A stretch of DNA of 64,000 bases from an uncultured Pelagibacteraceae bacterium (GCA_902564265.1 CACFAI010000003.1:54115-118114); one strand, 5' to 3'. Positions 1-8,642 are shown, counted from the stretch's first letter. Numbers and translations are program-made. The notes: generated by a model from the sequence alone, not told the origin.

Positions 1-217
1 TATATTTGAATTAGCAGAAAAATATAAAGCTGAGGGTATGACAGCTTATTCAAAAATCCAAGAACGTGAATTTGCAAGAGAGAAGGATGGGTATACAAGT
101 GTTAAACATCAAAGAGAGGTAGGGACATCTTACTTTGATGCTGTTACAAGCACCATTTGTTCTGGTAAAAGCTCTACAACAGCAATGGAGGGGTCAACCG
201 AGTCTGAACAGTTTTAA
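1..217 (+). CDS. aceA: Isocitrate lyase, C-terminal end (gene cut by window edge)
   Basis: The frame beginning at base 2 is open to a TAA at 215-217 and encodes about 71 residues. The sequence REKDGYTSVKHQREVGTSYF, followed by VTSTICSGKSST and the ending GSTESEQF, closely matches the C-terminus of bacterial isocitrate lyase (E. coli AceA ends GSTEESQF). The enzyme splits isocitrate into glyoxylate and succinate in the glyoxylate bypass. The catalytic part lies upstream of the window. The next gene starts directly after the stop codon (TAAATG), so the two are probably co-transcribed. Confidence 0.9.
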   Translation, partial: IFELAEKYKAEGMTAYSKIQEREFAREKDGYTSVKHQREVGTSYFDAVTSTICSGKSSTTAMEGSTESEQF

Positions 218-511
218 ATGATTACAAGCGGATTAATTCTACTAGTTTTATATTTTTTGCTAATCTACTCCTTCGAATGTATAAAATATTTTAATAAGAT
301 AGATGAAAGATTTGGAAACTCTTTATGGAGATGGTCATACGACTATCCCGTAAAAGGAAAGCAAGATATTTCCAATATAGATGATCCAGAATTCGTCGCA
401 TTAAGAAGAAGAAGAAATACTGCAGTTACATGTATGTATTGGATTTTATTTCTGGGTTTTTTTGTTTTCATGAATTTTCTAAGCCAATTGTTGTTAAAGA
501 TTTTCGTTTAA
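218..511 (+). CDS. Small membrane protein downstream of aceA
   Basis: This 97-residue protein has one hydrophobic helix at residues 3-20 and another at about 72-95, joined by a charged middle part containing an RRRR stretch (about residues 63-66) that probably lies in the cytoplasm. I do not recognise the family. The ATG abuts the aceA stop, so translation is probably coupled. The last 4 bases overlap the convergent gene at 508-1200. The function is unknown, and co-expression with the glyoxylate bypass is the only clue. Confidence 0.7.
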   Translation: MITSGLILLVLYFLLIYSFECIKYFNKIDERFGNSLWRWSYDYPVKGKQDISNIDDPEFVALRRRRNTAVTCMYWILFLGFFVFMNFLSQLLLKIFV

Positions 512-1200
512 TTAAATTTTTCAATATTTGTAACAATATATTCCCAATCCCCAAATTTAGAATAAGATACTTTTAAAATAATCTTCGATTTCTCATCTAA
601 CCAAACATTGAATTCATCTTTTTTTTTATCATCCATATTTTTTCTCATTATAATCTTAAATTTACTTGTATTGTAGTTATTGTTATCGATTTTAAGTATT
701 TCTTTAGATAGAAAATAAATTTCTTGATATTTTAGACTCCCAGAGAGTGGGCTTATGATCATATCTGATTGAAGAATACTGTGATTCCACCAATTTCCAA
801 CCAATACAGACGACGGTGCATTGCCATTAAAAGATGAGCCTTTTATCTTAAAAGTTTTTTTGCTCTCATCTAAAGTTAATTCATTGTGTTTTTTTTTCTT
901 ATTCTGAATTGTACTGGACTTAAATTTGACCAGTTTTCCATTTTTATAGGTTTCAGTGGAAGAACCGTTTATATCTAATAAATTAATTCCTATCATCTTT
1001 ACAGCGAAATTAATTTCATTTTTAACAATTAATAAATTATTTTGATTTTTGAATGAATATTTATTGTATCCTATTTTTTTTCCATTTCTTAAAATATCCA
1101 TCTCAATTGTTTTGAATTTGGAATAATGACTTATATGTGAATGAGAAAAAAGGGGATAAATAAGGAAAATTAATAAGAAAATTATTTTACTTTTTCTCAT
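508..1200 (-). CDS. Exported protein of unknown function (DUF6134-like)
   Basis: The 230-residue protein starts with a Lys/Arg-tipped hydrophobic segment (residues 3-20), which looks like a signal peptide. The rest is a beta-rich domain with GKKIGYNKYSF near residue 41 and a central GNWWNHSI motif. This pattern resembles small exported alphaproteobacterial proteins grouped under DUF6134, but that assignment is from memory of the pattern and only tentative. Its ATG overlaps the stop of the upstream membrane glycosyltransferase by 4 bases, so the two form a translationally coupled pair and may act together at the envelope. Confidence 0.65.
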   Translation of the reverse strand: MRKSKIIFLLIFLIYPLFSHSHISHYSKFKTIEMDILRNGKKIGYNKYSFKNQNNLLIVKNEINFAVKMIGINLLDINGSSTETYKNGKLVKFKSSTIQNKKKKHNELTLDESKKTFKIKGSSFNGNAPSSVLVGNWWNHSILQSDMIISPLSGSLKYQEIYFLSKEILKIDNNNYNTSKFKIIMRKNMDDKKKDEFNVWLDEKSKIILKVSYSKFGDWEYIVTNIEKFN

Positions 1201-2636
1201 TTAATCTCCCAAAGACTCAATCTAAGGCCACCCTCTAAAAGAGTTTCTTCTAAAATTCTAAATTTACCTGGTGGCTTATCACAGGAGATTATGATTAAGC
1301 AGATATTCCAGATTTTACCTTTAAGGTTTTCTGTATTTTCTTTTAAAATTTCGATATTAAAATTCTTTTCGTTTAGTATTACTTTTGAATAGTTCGAAAT
1401 AACAGTATTAATATAGTTTTCATTTTCATCGTTTATTTGGTTAGTATAAAAATTTATTTTTTTAATTTGTGAATCTTTAACAATTTCAAATGCTTTTTCA
1501 AAATTAGGATTAAATCTTTGTTTTTCTGAAAAAAATTGTTTTAGAGTACTTTCTGTAAAATGATTGGCAAAATTGATTAAAATAATAAATGATATCATTA
1601 ATTTTTTTACAGTTTTATTTTCTATAAGAAAAACAAGAGTAGAGATAATCAGAATTATTGGTATTAGAACAAATATTATATATTTTGGAAAAATTATTGG
1701 TTTAATCAAATATCCATAAATCAACGGTATAAAATATGATAAAATTAGAAAAATAACTAAAAAAATTATTTCTTTGTTTTTTTCTATTTTTTTTTTAAAA
1801 CAAAATAATAGAACGATTAAAGTTAATAAGTGGATTATTCCTAATAGCCTAGAACCAAAAAATTTTGAAAAATAAAAATTTGAAAAAAATTTAATACCTG
1901 GTTGTTCTATCCACCCAATTTTATTGTGAGAAACATAATCAATATAATGATACAAAAATCCAATCATCAAAATTGATATTAATAATAAGGAAATATTTAT
2001 TTTGTGATTGTTGTTTGAAAAAAAGAGATAATCTATAGTTATAAAAACTATTATTGATGCTAAAAGAATTATAGCGAATGGATGACTTAAAATTGCTATG
2101 AAGGTAAAAAAAGTGAACAGAATGAAATTTTTTGTAAATATTTTGTTTTTTTCTTCTTTATAAAGATCTACAAAAAAAATTAGACTTAGAGAAATCAAAA
2201 AAAATGTAAAAATATAAACCCTCATCTCCTGAGAATTAACAATCAAAAAAATATTCAAGCTTGTTAAACAAGTTGCGAATAGATAGCTCTTATTTTGAGA
2301 AATTTTTTTACACAATAAGCCGATTGAAAAAATACTTAAAAATCCAAAAAAAGCTGAAAAACATCTACCAACTATTGGATCATAACCAAAAATTTTGTTG
2401 CACATTTTTACTAAATAGTAATATAGAAAAGGAATAGACTCTGTAGTTTGTACTCTTAAGTATGTTTCGGTAAAACTTAAACTAGGATCTGTAACCCAAA
2501 AAGAGTAAATCTCATCTAACCAAAGACTCTCATAATTTATGTTGTAAAATCTAAATACAAATCCCAGTAATATTATTAAACAAACAAAAGAATAAATAAG
2601 TAAATTATTTTCTTGAAACTTAAATAGTTTAATCAT
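1197..2636 (-). CDS. Membrane glycosyltransferase, GT39/ArnT-like
   Basis: This 479-residue protein has about 10-12 transmembrane helices and a short soluble C-terminal part. After the first helix it carries SLWLDEIYSFW at about residues 37-47, the acidic loop motif typical of the PMT/GT39 (ArnT, dolichyl-phosphate-mannose transferase) superfamily, followed by ESIPFLYYYL. Such enzymes move a sugar from a polyprenyl-phosphate carrier to a lipid or protein on the periplasmic side. The acceptor cannot be read from the sequence. It is the first gene of a two-gene unit with the exported protein at 508-1200. Confidence 0.8.
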   Translation of the reverse strand: MIKLFKFQENNLLIYSFVCLIILLGFVFRFYNINYESLWLDEIYSFWVTDPSLSFTETYLRVQTTESIPFLYYYLVKMCNKIFGYDPIVGRCFSAFFGFLSIFSIGLLCKKISQNKSYLFATCLTSLNIFLIVNSQEMRVYIFTFFLISLSLIFFVDLYKEEKNKIFTKNFILFTFFTFIAILSHPFAIILLASIIVFITIDYLFFSNNNHKINISLLLISILMIGFLYHYIDYVSHNKIGWIEQPGIKFFSNFYFSKFFGSRLLGIIHLLTLIVLLFCFKKKIEKNKEIIFLVIFLILSYFIPLIYGYLIKPIIFPKYIIFVLIPIILIISTLVFLIENKTVKKLMISFIILINFANHFTESTLKQFFSEKQRFNPNFEKAFEIVKDSQIKKINFYTNQINDENENYINTVISNYSKVILNEKNFNIEILKENTENLKGKIWNICLIIISCDKPPGKFRILEETLLEGGLRLSLWEIK

Positions 2637-2680
2637 ATCAAAAATAGATATTAATTTGTTAAATTTTTAATTATATCACT

Positions 2681-3340
2681 TTGTCAAAATATATGTTTTT
2701 AACAATTAAAAAAATCCCAAAAAATTACTGGAGTTCAAAAAAGCCCCTAAATTTGAAACCAAAGCTACTAACAATTTTTTATCTTACTTTGGGTTTAACA
2801 ATTTTTGGTTTGGGTGAGGGGTTATTGATCGTATCTTATTCTGGTGCATCACCTTGGAGTGTTCTTGCACAAGGAATTTCACTAAATATTAATTTATCAA
2901 TTGGTGTCGTAACTTTTATTGTAAGTGTCTGCACTTTAAGCCTGTGGTTTTTTTTGAAACAGAAACCGGGCATTGGAACAGTTTTTAATATTGTAATTAT
3001 AGCTGCCATGATTGATTTCACTATTTTTCTTTTTGTAACACCAGAAACATACTTTGGAAAATTGTTAATGGCAGTATTTGCAGTTTTATTAGTAGGTTTG
3101 GGAAGTGGTTTTTATTTAATTGCAAATTTAGGACCTGGACCAAGAGATGGATTAATGACTGGAATTCAAAGAATAACAAATTTTCCAATAGCCGCGGTCA
3201 GAGCGGGAATCGAGATAACAGTTGTATCAATTGGTTGGTATTTGGGCGGCACAGTTGGTGTGGGAACTTTACTATTTGCCTTTGGAATTGGCCCCGCTGT
3301 AGCACTTGGTCTTCATTTAGTAGGAAAATTCTTTAATTGA
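2681..3340 (+). CDS. YczE/YyaS-like integral membrane protein
   Basis: The 219-residue protein has five or six hydrophobic helices. The segments GEGLLIVSYSGASPWSVLAQ (residues 46-65) and GSGFYLIANLGPGPRDGLMT (about 142-161) are internal repeats of the kind seen in the YitT/YczE family of membrane proteins. The first listed start is TTG at 2681. An ATG at 2693, four codons in, is equally possible. It is divergent from the glycosyltransferase with 44 bases between them, which must hold both promoters. The molecular role of the family is not established. Confidence 0.75.
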   Translation: MSKYMFLTIKKIPKNYWSSKKPLNLKPKLLTIFYLTLGLTIFGLGEGLLIVSYSGASPWSVLAQGISLNINLSIGVVTFIVSVCTLSLWFFLKQKPGIGTVFNIVIIAAMIDFTIFLFVTPETYFGKLLMAVFAVLLVGLGSGFYLIANLGPGPRDGLMTGIQRITNFPIAAVRAGIEITVVSIGWYLGGTVGVGTLLFAFGIGPAVALGLHLVGKFFN

Positions 3341-3371
3341 TTTTTGTCTTAAAAAAAACTATTAATTTTTA

Positions 3372-3830
3372 ATGTCATTGAAAAATTTTATGATCGAGTC
3401 AGCAAACATTTTGTTTGATGATAGTAAAAATGATTTAAGAGCCTTGCCTAAAACTGTAAGACTTCAAATTTTATTAGTTTTGAGTTTTATTTGGTCCGTG
3501 GTGTTTAGTCTATACATTTTTACATACACAACATTTATTTTTGGTTGGGCAGGTGTATTCCTTGCTCATTTAGGACTTATTTTTGCAGTCTATCATACAT
3601 TTAAACAGTTTCATAAAGCTGAGGAAAAATCAGCTAGTGTTTTTGAAACAAAAAATTTTAATCCGTTTAAAATAATGGCAATTGTTTTTGTAATTGTTTT
3701 TATATTTGTTTTTTCAAAGGGTATTGAGGTTCTAACAAATACGAATTCATACAAAATACCTTATGGGGGACCAGATAAGTCTGCCATTGAAAAATGGTTG
3801 CCATTTACCCAAAAAAAATCAGAAGATTAA
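3372..3830 (+). CDS. Unknown three-helix membrane protein
   Basis: A 152-residue protein with hydrophobic helices at about residues 30-52, 55-75 and 98-118, then a soluble tail that includes KIPYGGPDKSAIEKWLPF. I do not recognise the family. It starts at ATG 3372, 31 bases after the YczE-like gene, and is followed after 38 bases by a PsiE-like gene, so the three may be one transcript. The soluble tail rather than the membrane part looks like the constrained region. Confidence 0.6.
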   Translation: MSLKNFMIESANILFDDSKNDLRALPKTVRLQILLVLSFIWSVVFSLYIFTYTTFIFGWAGVFLAHLGLIFAVYHTFKQFHKAEEKSASVFETKNFNPFKIMAIVFVIVFIFVFSKGIEVLTNTNSYKIPYGGPDKSAIEKWLPFTQKKSED

Positions 3831-3868
3831 ATATATATTTTAAGCTTAGAATCAGCTATATTTAATTT

Positions 3869-4249
3869 GTGAAAAATCTTGTAAAAAATTTACAACTTCT
3901 TTTATTAGGAATAATTTTACTTAGCACAATCATCGCAGTGGTACTTGAAATAAGAACGATGTTTTTAAATCAAACTGTTACATTAGCTGATTTATTATTA
4001 ATGTTTCTATATTTAGAAGTTATGGCAATGGTAAGAGTATTTTGGGAAGAACAATCAATTAGCATTTCTTTGCCTTTGCTGATTGCAATCACTGCACTAA
4101 GTAGATTTATAATTTTGCAAGGTAAACAGATGGACGCTTCTCAACTTTTATACGAGTCAATTGCAATTGTTTTAATCGCTCTCGCCATAGTAGTATTAAG
4201 ACTAAGGCATAGTGATAAACTAGGCTTATCTAAAAAAAAAAGAAAATAA
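3869..4249 (+). CDS. psiE: PsiE-like membrane protein
   Basis: The 126-residue protein has four helices and the pattern of the phosphate-starvation-inducible PsiE family: EIRTMF in the first loop, then LLLMFLYLEVMAMVRVFWEE at about residues 41-60, then ITALSRFIIL. The start codon is GTG at 3869. PsiE proteins are small inner-membrane proteins of unclear function. No Pho box was recognised in the 38 bases upstream, so phosphate control is not supported here. It ends 16 bases before the structured leader that precedes the ion channel gene. Confidence 0.75.
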   Translation: MKNLVKNLQLLLLGIILLSTIIAVVLEIRTMFLNQTVTLADLLLMFLYLEVMAMVRVFWEEQSISISLPLLIAITALSRFIILQGKQMDASQLLYESIAIVLIALAIVVLRLRHSDKLGLSKKKRK

Positions 4250-4264
4250 AAATATTTAATACAA

Positions 4265-4403
4265 CCTGATCAATTGTTATTATTTATTTATGTGGTTTAC
4301 TAGAATCAGGCTACATAAATTTGTAAGGTTAACCTTTCATCCGCCATGAATTAGGTAAAGTTTAAAAATTTATAAAAACCCTCGAAAGAAGAGGGTTTTT
4401 TTT
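4265..4403 (+). ncRNA. Structured leader: candidate pseudoknot plus intrinsic terminator
   Basis: Between psiE and the ion channel gene the plus strand can form interleaved stems. CCTGAT (4265-4270) pairs with ATCAGG (4305-4310). ATTTATGTGG (4286-4295) pairs with CTACATAAAT (4311-4320), 10 pairs including one G-T. The 3' strands are directly adjacent, so both stems could stack as one pseudoknot of 16 pairs. A hairpin follows (TTCAT 4336-4340 with ATGAA 4346-4350, extended by ACCT 4332-4335 with AGGT 4353-4356), and then an intrinsic terminator. The layout is that of an attenuating riboswitch or a small RNA. I do not recognise it as a named class, and the ligand is unknown. Confidence 0.5.
4374..4403 (+). 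terminator. Intrinsic terminator before ion channel gene
   Basis: AAAAACCCTC (4374-4383), a 7-base loop, and GAGGGTTTTT (4391-4400) form a perfect 10-bp stem running into a T tract. It lies only 27 bases before the ATG at 4430, so it either ends the psiE transcript or an upstream small RNA, or it controls read-through into the channel gene. Confidence 0.85.
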
Positions 4404-4429
4404 TATTCACATAAAGTGTAATTTTAAAT

Positions 4430-5119
4430 ATGAGTAGTTTTTTATTCAAACTCAAAGAAAGCTCTATTTTTCAATATTCTGTAATTTTTATAATCATAGT
4501 TAATGCAATTACTATAGGAGTTAACACATATGATTTGGATGATTTATTAACAAAAGTTATAAGTGTTTTAGACTATTCAATTACAGTTTTTTTTGTTATT
4601 GAAATTATAATAAGATTTGTTGGTGAACAAAATAAGAAAGATTTTTTTAAAAGTGGGTGGAATATTTTTGATAGCTCAATAGTCCTAATTTCATTAATTC
4701 CAATTCCAAACAATTCTAGTTTTTTACTTTTAAGACTTTTAAGAGTTTTTAGGGTTCTGAGAATTATTTCTGTTATACCTGAATTAAAAAAAATAATAGA
4801 GGCATTACTTGGTTCAATCAAAAGGGTTTTCTATGTCGGGTTATTATTATTTATTATACTTTACATATATGCATCAATAGGATCAATTTTATTCAATTCA
4901 GATATCCCTGAACGATGGGGTGATGTGGGCGTTTCTATGATAACACTTTTTCAGGTATTGACTTTATCAAGTTGGGAGCAAGTAATGCTACCTTTGCAGG
5001 ACATTTATTGGTGGGCTTGGATATATTTTTTTAGTTTTATCATAATTTGTGGAATTACAATGTTAAACTTGTTAATAGCAATACTTGTAGACGTAGTAAT
5101 AAATCAAAAAAAATTATAA
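4430..5119 (+). CDS. Voltage-gated cation channel, single-domain, BacNav-like
   Basis: The 229-residue protein has six helices. S4 carries arginines at residues 102, 105, 108 and 111, spaced every third residue as in a voltage sensor. The pore loop FQVLTLSSWEQVM contains TLSSWE at 178-183, where the NaChBac/NavAb family has TLESWS, so the filter glutamate is shifted. S6 is followed by only a few residues, so the C-terminal coiled coil of BacNavs is missing. Four subunits would be needed to form a pore. Ion selectivity cannot be read with confidence. It lies just downstream of a terminator-containing structured leader and has no clear Shine-Dalgarno sequence. Confidence 0.85.
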   Translation: MSSFLFKLKESSIFQYSVIFIIIVNAITIGVNTYDLDDLLTKVISVLDYSITVFFVIEIIIRFVGEQNKKDFFKSGWNIFDSSIVLISLIPIPNNSSFLLLRLLRVFRVLRIISVIPELKKIIEALLGSIKRVFYVGLLLFIILYIYASIGSILFNSDIPERWGDVGVSMITLFQVLTLSSWEQVMLPLQDIYWWAWIYFFSFIIICGITMLNLLIAILVDVVINQKKL

Positions 5120-5130
5120 ATAATTTTTGT

Positions 5131-5240
5131 TGAAAACTTCATAGGAAAAACATCAAATTTAAAAGGGAATTAAATTATTACTTTATTGAAGAGAGGGTTA
5201 AACTAGATTTGATAAAAAACTATATCTCAATATTAATTAC
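5131..5240 (+). pseudogene. Decayed duplicate of the leader and first codons of the 5873 gene
   Basis: The sequence from 5131 aligns with 5790 onward. Both begin TGAAAACTTCAT, share AATTTAAAAG, then ATTGA followed by GGTTTAAACTGG or GGTTAAACTAGA. Both continue into a start region, ATGAAAAAGTTATCTCTATA in the intact copy and ATAAAAAACTATATCTCAAT here. The start codon has become ATA and the similarity stops about 25 bases later, where the 3' end of the minus-strand gene 5233-5640 begins. This looks like a leftover of a tandem duplication. The alternative is a conserved regulatory element present twice. Confidence 0.55.
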
Positions 5241-5640
5241 AAAGTTTTTCGTGTCTTGAATAAGCAATAGAAATTTTACTGTTAAATCTTTTCTCTTCTT
5301 CTGTATCTGGGTCTATAAAATGATATATAGTTTTACCTCTTCCATTATAATCTCCATGCGCTGAAAAAATAATTATTTGATATCCCATGTCATTACAATC
5401 AACTCTATGATAAGAAATCACTGATTTTATATTTGGGTCATCACCTTCTTTTAATATATAGTAATTTGCCATTGACCAGTAATAAATGTAATTATCAATT
5501 TTAATTACTGATTTTTTATCATAAAAAAATTCTGATGATCCATCATCAGACTCCCTTCCATCAGTCCATTTAAATTTATTAGCATGAACAGTATTTGTAG
5601 AAATTAAAATAACGACTACGACTAAAATTATTTTTTTCAT
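5233..5640 (-). CDS. Small exported protein, unknown (possibly adhesin E-like)
   Basis: A 135-residue protein with a signal peptide at residues 1-20 (cleavage likely after VHA). The mature part has FFYDKKSVIKIDNYIYYWSM at about residues 38-57, then a strand with VDCN and a C-terminal Cys, so one disulfide is possible. The layout resembles small beta-sheet exported proteins such as the surface-adhesin E family, but this is only a resemblance. A strong terminator lies 36 bases upstream of its start on the same strand, so it may be controlled by read-through or have its own promoter in that gap. Confidence 0.6.
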   Translation of the reverse strand: MKKIILVVVVILISTNTVHANKFKWTDGRESDDGSSEFFYDKKSVIKIDNYIYYWSMANYYILKEGDDPNIKSVISYHRVDCNDMGYQIIIFSAHGDYNGRGKTIYHFIDPDTEEEKRFNSKISIAYSRHEKLCN

Positions 5641-5675
5641 AAATCAACTTAACACTAAGAAATTTTAAGACGAGT

Positions 5676-5705
5676 AAAAAAAAGGGCAGTAAAAACTGCC
5701 CTTTT
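5676..5705 (-). terminator. Bidirectional intrinsic terminator
   Basis: AAAAGGGCAG (5680-5689), loop TAAAAA, then CTGCCCTTTT (5696-5705). Read on the minus strand the stem is followed by eight T, a strong terminator. Read on the plus strand it is followed by four T. It sits 36 bases upstream of the minus-strand gene 5233-5640. Confidence 0.85.
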
Positions 5706-5713
5706 AGAATTTT

Positions 5714-5780
5714 TAAATGAGTGAGAACGATTAGATTCGCCTAAATTCGCATTTCTAGTACACCAATACTCACTTATTTA
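5714..5780. ncRNA. Long imperfect inverted repeat, candidate small RNA or leader
   Basis: TAAATGAGTGAG (5714-5725) pairs with CTCACTTATTTA (5769-5780). All 12 positions pair on the plus strand if one G-T is allowed; on the minus strand that pair becomes A-C. The 43-base loop holds a nested TTAG/CTAA hairpin (5731-5734 with 5741-5744) and a direct repeat ATTCGC (5735-5740, 5745-5750). Together with the neighbouring terminator it looks like a short transcript of about 110 bases on the minus strand, or a leader. The orientation is uncertain and no known RNA family is recognised. Confidence 0.4.
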
Positions 5781-5789
5781 AGAACTTCA

Positions 5790-5872
5790 TTGAAAACTTC
5801 ATTGAGAAAACCCTCTAATTTAAAAGCAATTCAAAAGATGACTTCATTGAGGAATGGTTTAAACTGGTTTAG
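5790..5872 (+). repeat. Intact copy of duplicated leader upstream of 5873 gene
   Basis: This stretch is the counterpart of 5131-5213: TGAAAACTTCAT, AATTTAAAAG, ACTTCATTGAGGAATGG and TTTAAACTGG occur in the same order with a few small gaps. Here the leader runs straight into a functional ATG at 5873. It also contains an internal repeat of ACTTCATTGA (5784-5793, 5797-5806 and 5841-5850). Confidence 0.55.
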
Positions 5873-6466
5873 ATGAAAAAGTTATCTCTATACATCTTTC
5901 TGGTTTTGATGTTTTGCAATGTTGTGGTTGCTGAAAAGATTTCTTTTTTAGATATAAAACTTGGAGACAAAATCACAGATCATTTCACTTCTAATCAAAT
6001 TAATAAGCATTATATTGATGACGATGAAAATACTAAAAACTCAAAAGGTGAAAGAGTTTATGGAAGAGATGTAATCTATTCTTATATGGCAATTTTAAAC
6101 GATAACAAAATATTTAAAGAAGATTATTCAAATTCTGGTATTCAAATATATTTTGAAAATGAAACTGACAAAATTGTTTCCTTTGCTAAAGTTGATATGG
6201 CAAATGATTTAAGCAGTTGTATTATTGAAAGAAATAAAGATGTTTCTAATTATAAAAAAAAAAATCGCATTACATCACTTTTTAACCAGGAAGAAGAAGT
6301 TCACAAGTTTCCCGATGGAATGGCGGATCACTATGTATCCTTTCTTGGTAAAGATAGGTTTTTTTCATTCAGATGTTATGTTTATACAGATGGTGATGTT
6401 ACAAAAAGATTTCAAGTAGCAACAAATGAATTTAATGATTATGTTTTTAAAAAATTTAATAACTAA
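5873..6466 (+). CDS. Exported protein of unknown function
   Basis: A 197-residue protein with a clear signal peptide (residues 1-20, cleavage likely after VVA). The mature region starts EKISFLDIKLGDKITD, which reads like the short 'LGDxI' motif of periplasmic proteins that score a calcium- or ligand-free beta domain, but I cannot assign a family. Two cysteines (in LSSCIIER and SFRCYVY) could form a disulfide. The ATG is preceded by the duplicated leader described at 5790. It ends shortly before the convergent groL terminator. Confidence 0.65.
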   Translation: MKKLSLYIFLVLMFCNVVVAEKISFLDIKLGDKITDHFTSNQINKHYIDDDENTKNSKGERVYGRDVIYSYMAILNDNKIFKEDYSNSGIQIYFENETDKIVSFAKVDMANDLSSCIIERNKDVSNYKKKNRITSLFNQEEEVHKFPDGMADHYVSFLGKDRFFSFRCYVYTDGDVTKRFQVATNEFNDYVFKKFNN

Positions 6467-6468
6467 AT

Positions 6469-6501
6469 AAAAAAACCCCCGAAACTTTCGTTCCGAGGGT
6501 T
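6469..6501 (-). terminator. groL terminator (shared convergent)
   Basis: CCCCCGAAAC (6476-6485), loop TTTC, GTTCCGAGGG (6490-6499) form a stem of eight pairs with two mismatches, flanked by A's on the left. Read on the minus strand it ends in a run of seven T, fitting termination of groES-groL. It also lies just past the stop of the plus-strand gene ending at 6466. Confidence 0.75.
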
Positions 6502-6551
6502 CTAATTTTGCTTAGTGTATGTTTTTAGAGTGTTCTCTAAATGGAAACGAA

Positions 6552-8225
<1,674 letters not shown>

Positions 8226-8519
8226 TTATTTTCCTGTTGATATTCCCATTATGTCAGATTCTTTCATAATGCTGTATTCTTTTCCATTAATTTTAACTTC
8301 GGTGCCCGACCATTTGCCGAATAATACTTTGTCACCAACTTTGACATCCATTGGAATGATTTTACCATCTTCAGTTTTGGCTCCACCACCAACCGCAACA
8401 ACTTTTCCCTCTTGAGGTTTTTCTTGAGCTGTATCTGGTATTATAATTCCACCAGCAGTCTTCTCACTGCTGTCCAAAACTTCTATTAAAACTCTGTCAT
8501 GTAACGGTTTAAATTTCAT
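8226..8519 (-). CDS. groES: Co-chaperonin GroES (10 kDa)
   Basis: The protein of 97 residues starts [20 protein letters not shown] and contains the mobile loop region [20 protein letters not shown] and the [11 protein letters not shown] strand. The start at 8519 was chosen because an AAGGAG ribosome site lies 5-6 bases upstream. A longer frame starting at 8546 would begin right at the probable promoter and is unlikely. GroES caps the GroEL ring during the folding cycle. It is the first gene of the groES-groL operon. Confidence 0.97.
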   Translation of the reverse strand: MKFKPLHDRVLIEVLDSSEKTAGGIIIPDTAQEKPQEGKVVAVGGGAKTEDGKIIPMDVKVGDKVLFGKWSGTEVKINGKEYSIMKESDIMGISTGK

Positions 8520-8544
8520 AAAAACTCCTTTAAATATGGAGTTC

Positions 8545-8573
8545 ATATAAAGACCAAAAGATAATTTTTCAAG
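8545..8573 (-). promoter_or_regulatory. Candidate heat-shock (RpoH-type) promoter of groES
   Basis: On the minus strand CTTGAAA (8573-8567) is followed after 14 bases by CTTTATAT (8552-8545), matching the general form of sigma-32 promoters (CTTGAAA, then a CxxxATAT-type -10). Transcription would start near 8539, about 20 bases before the groES ATG. No CIRCE inverted repeat (the HrcA site) is seen in this region. Confidence 0.5.
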
Positions 8574-8642
8574 ACAAAGGATAAAATATATATTCTAAAA
8601 AAAACCAAGAAATATGCATATTTTTGAGTTATATCATAAAAA

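Noticed and set aside
4325..4336. Palindrome AAGGTTAACCTT as a protein operator
   Set aside because: It overlaps the hairpin of the candidate leader RNA and is better explained as part of, or a competitor to, that fold.
5726..5768. tmRNA-like or tRNA-like end (TAGTACACCA after an ATTCGC loop)
   Set aside because: No acceptor stem pairs with it and the T-arm geometry is wrong, so a two-piece tmRNA half is not supported.
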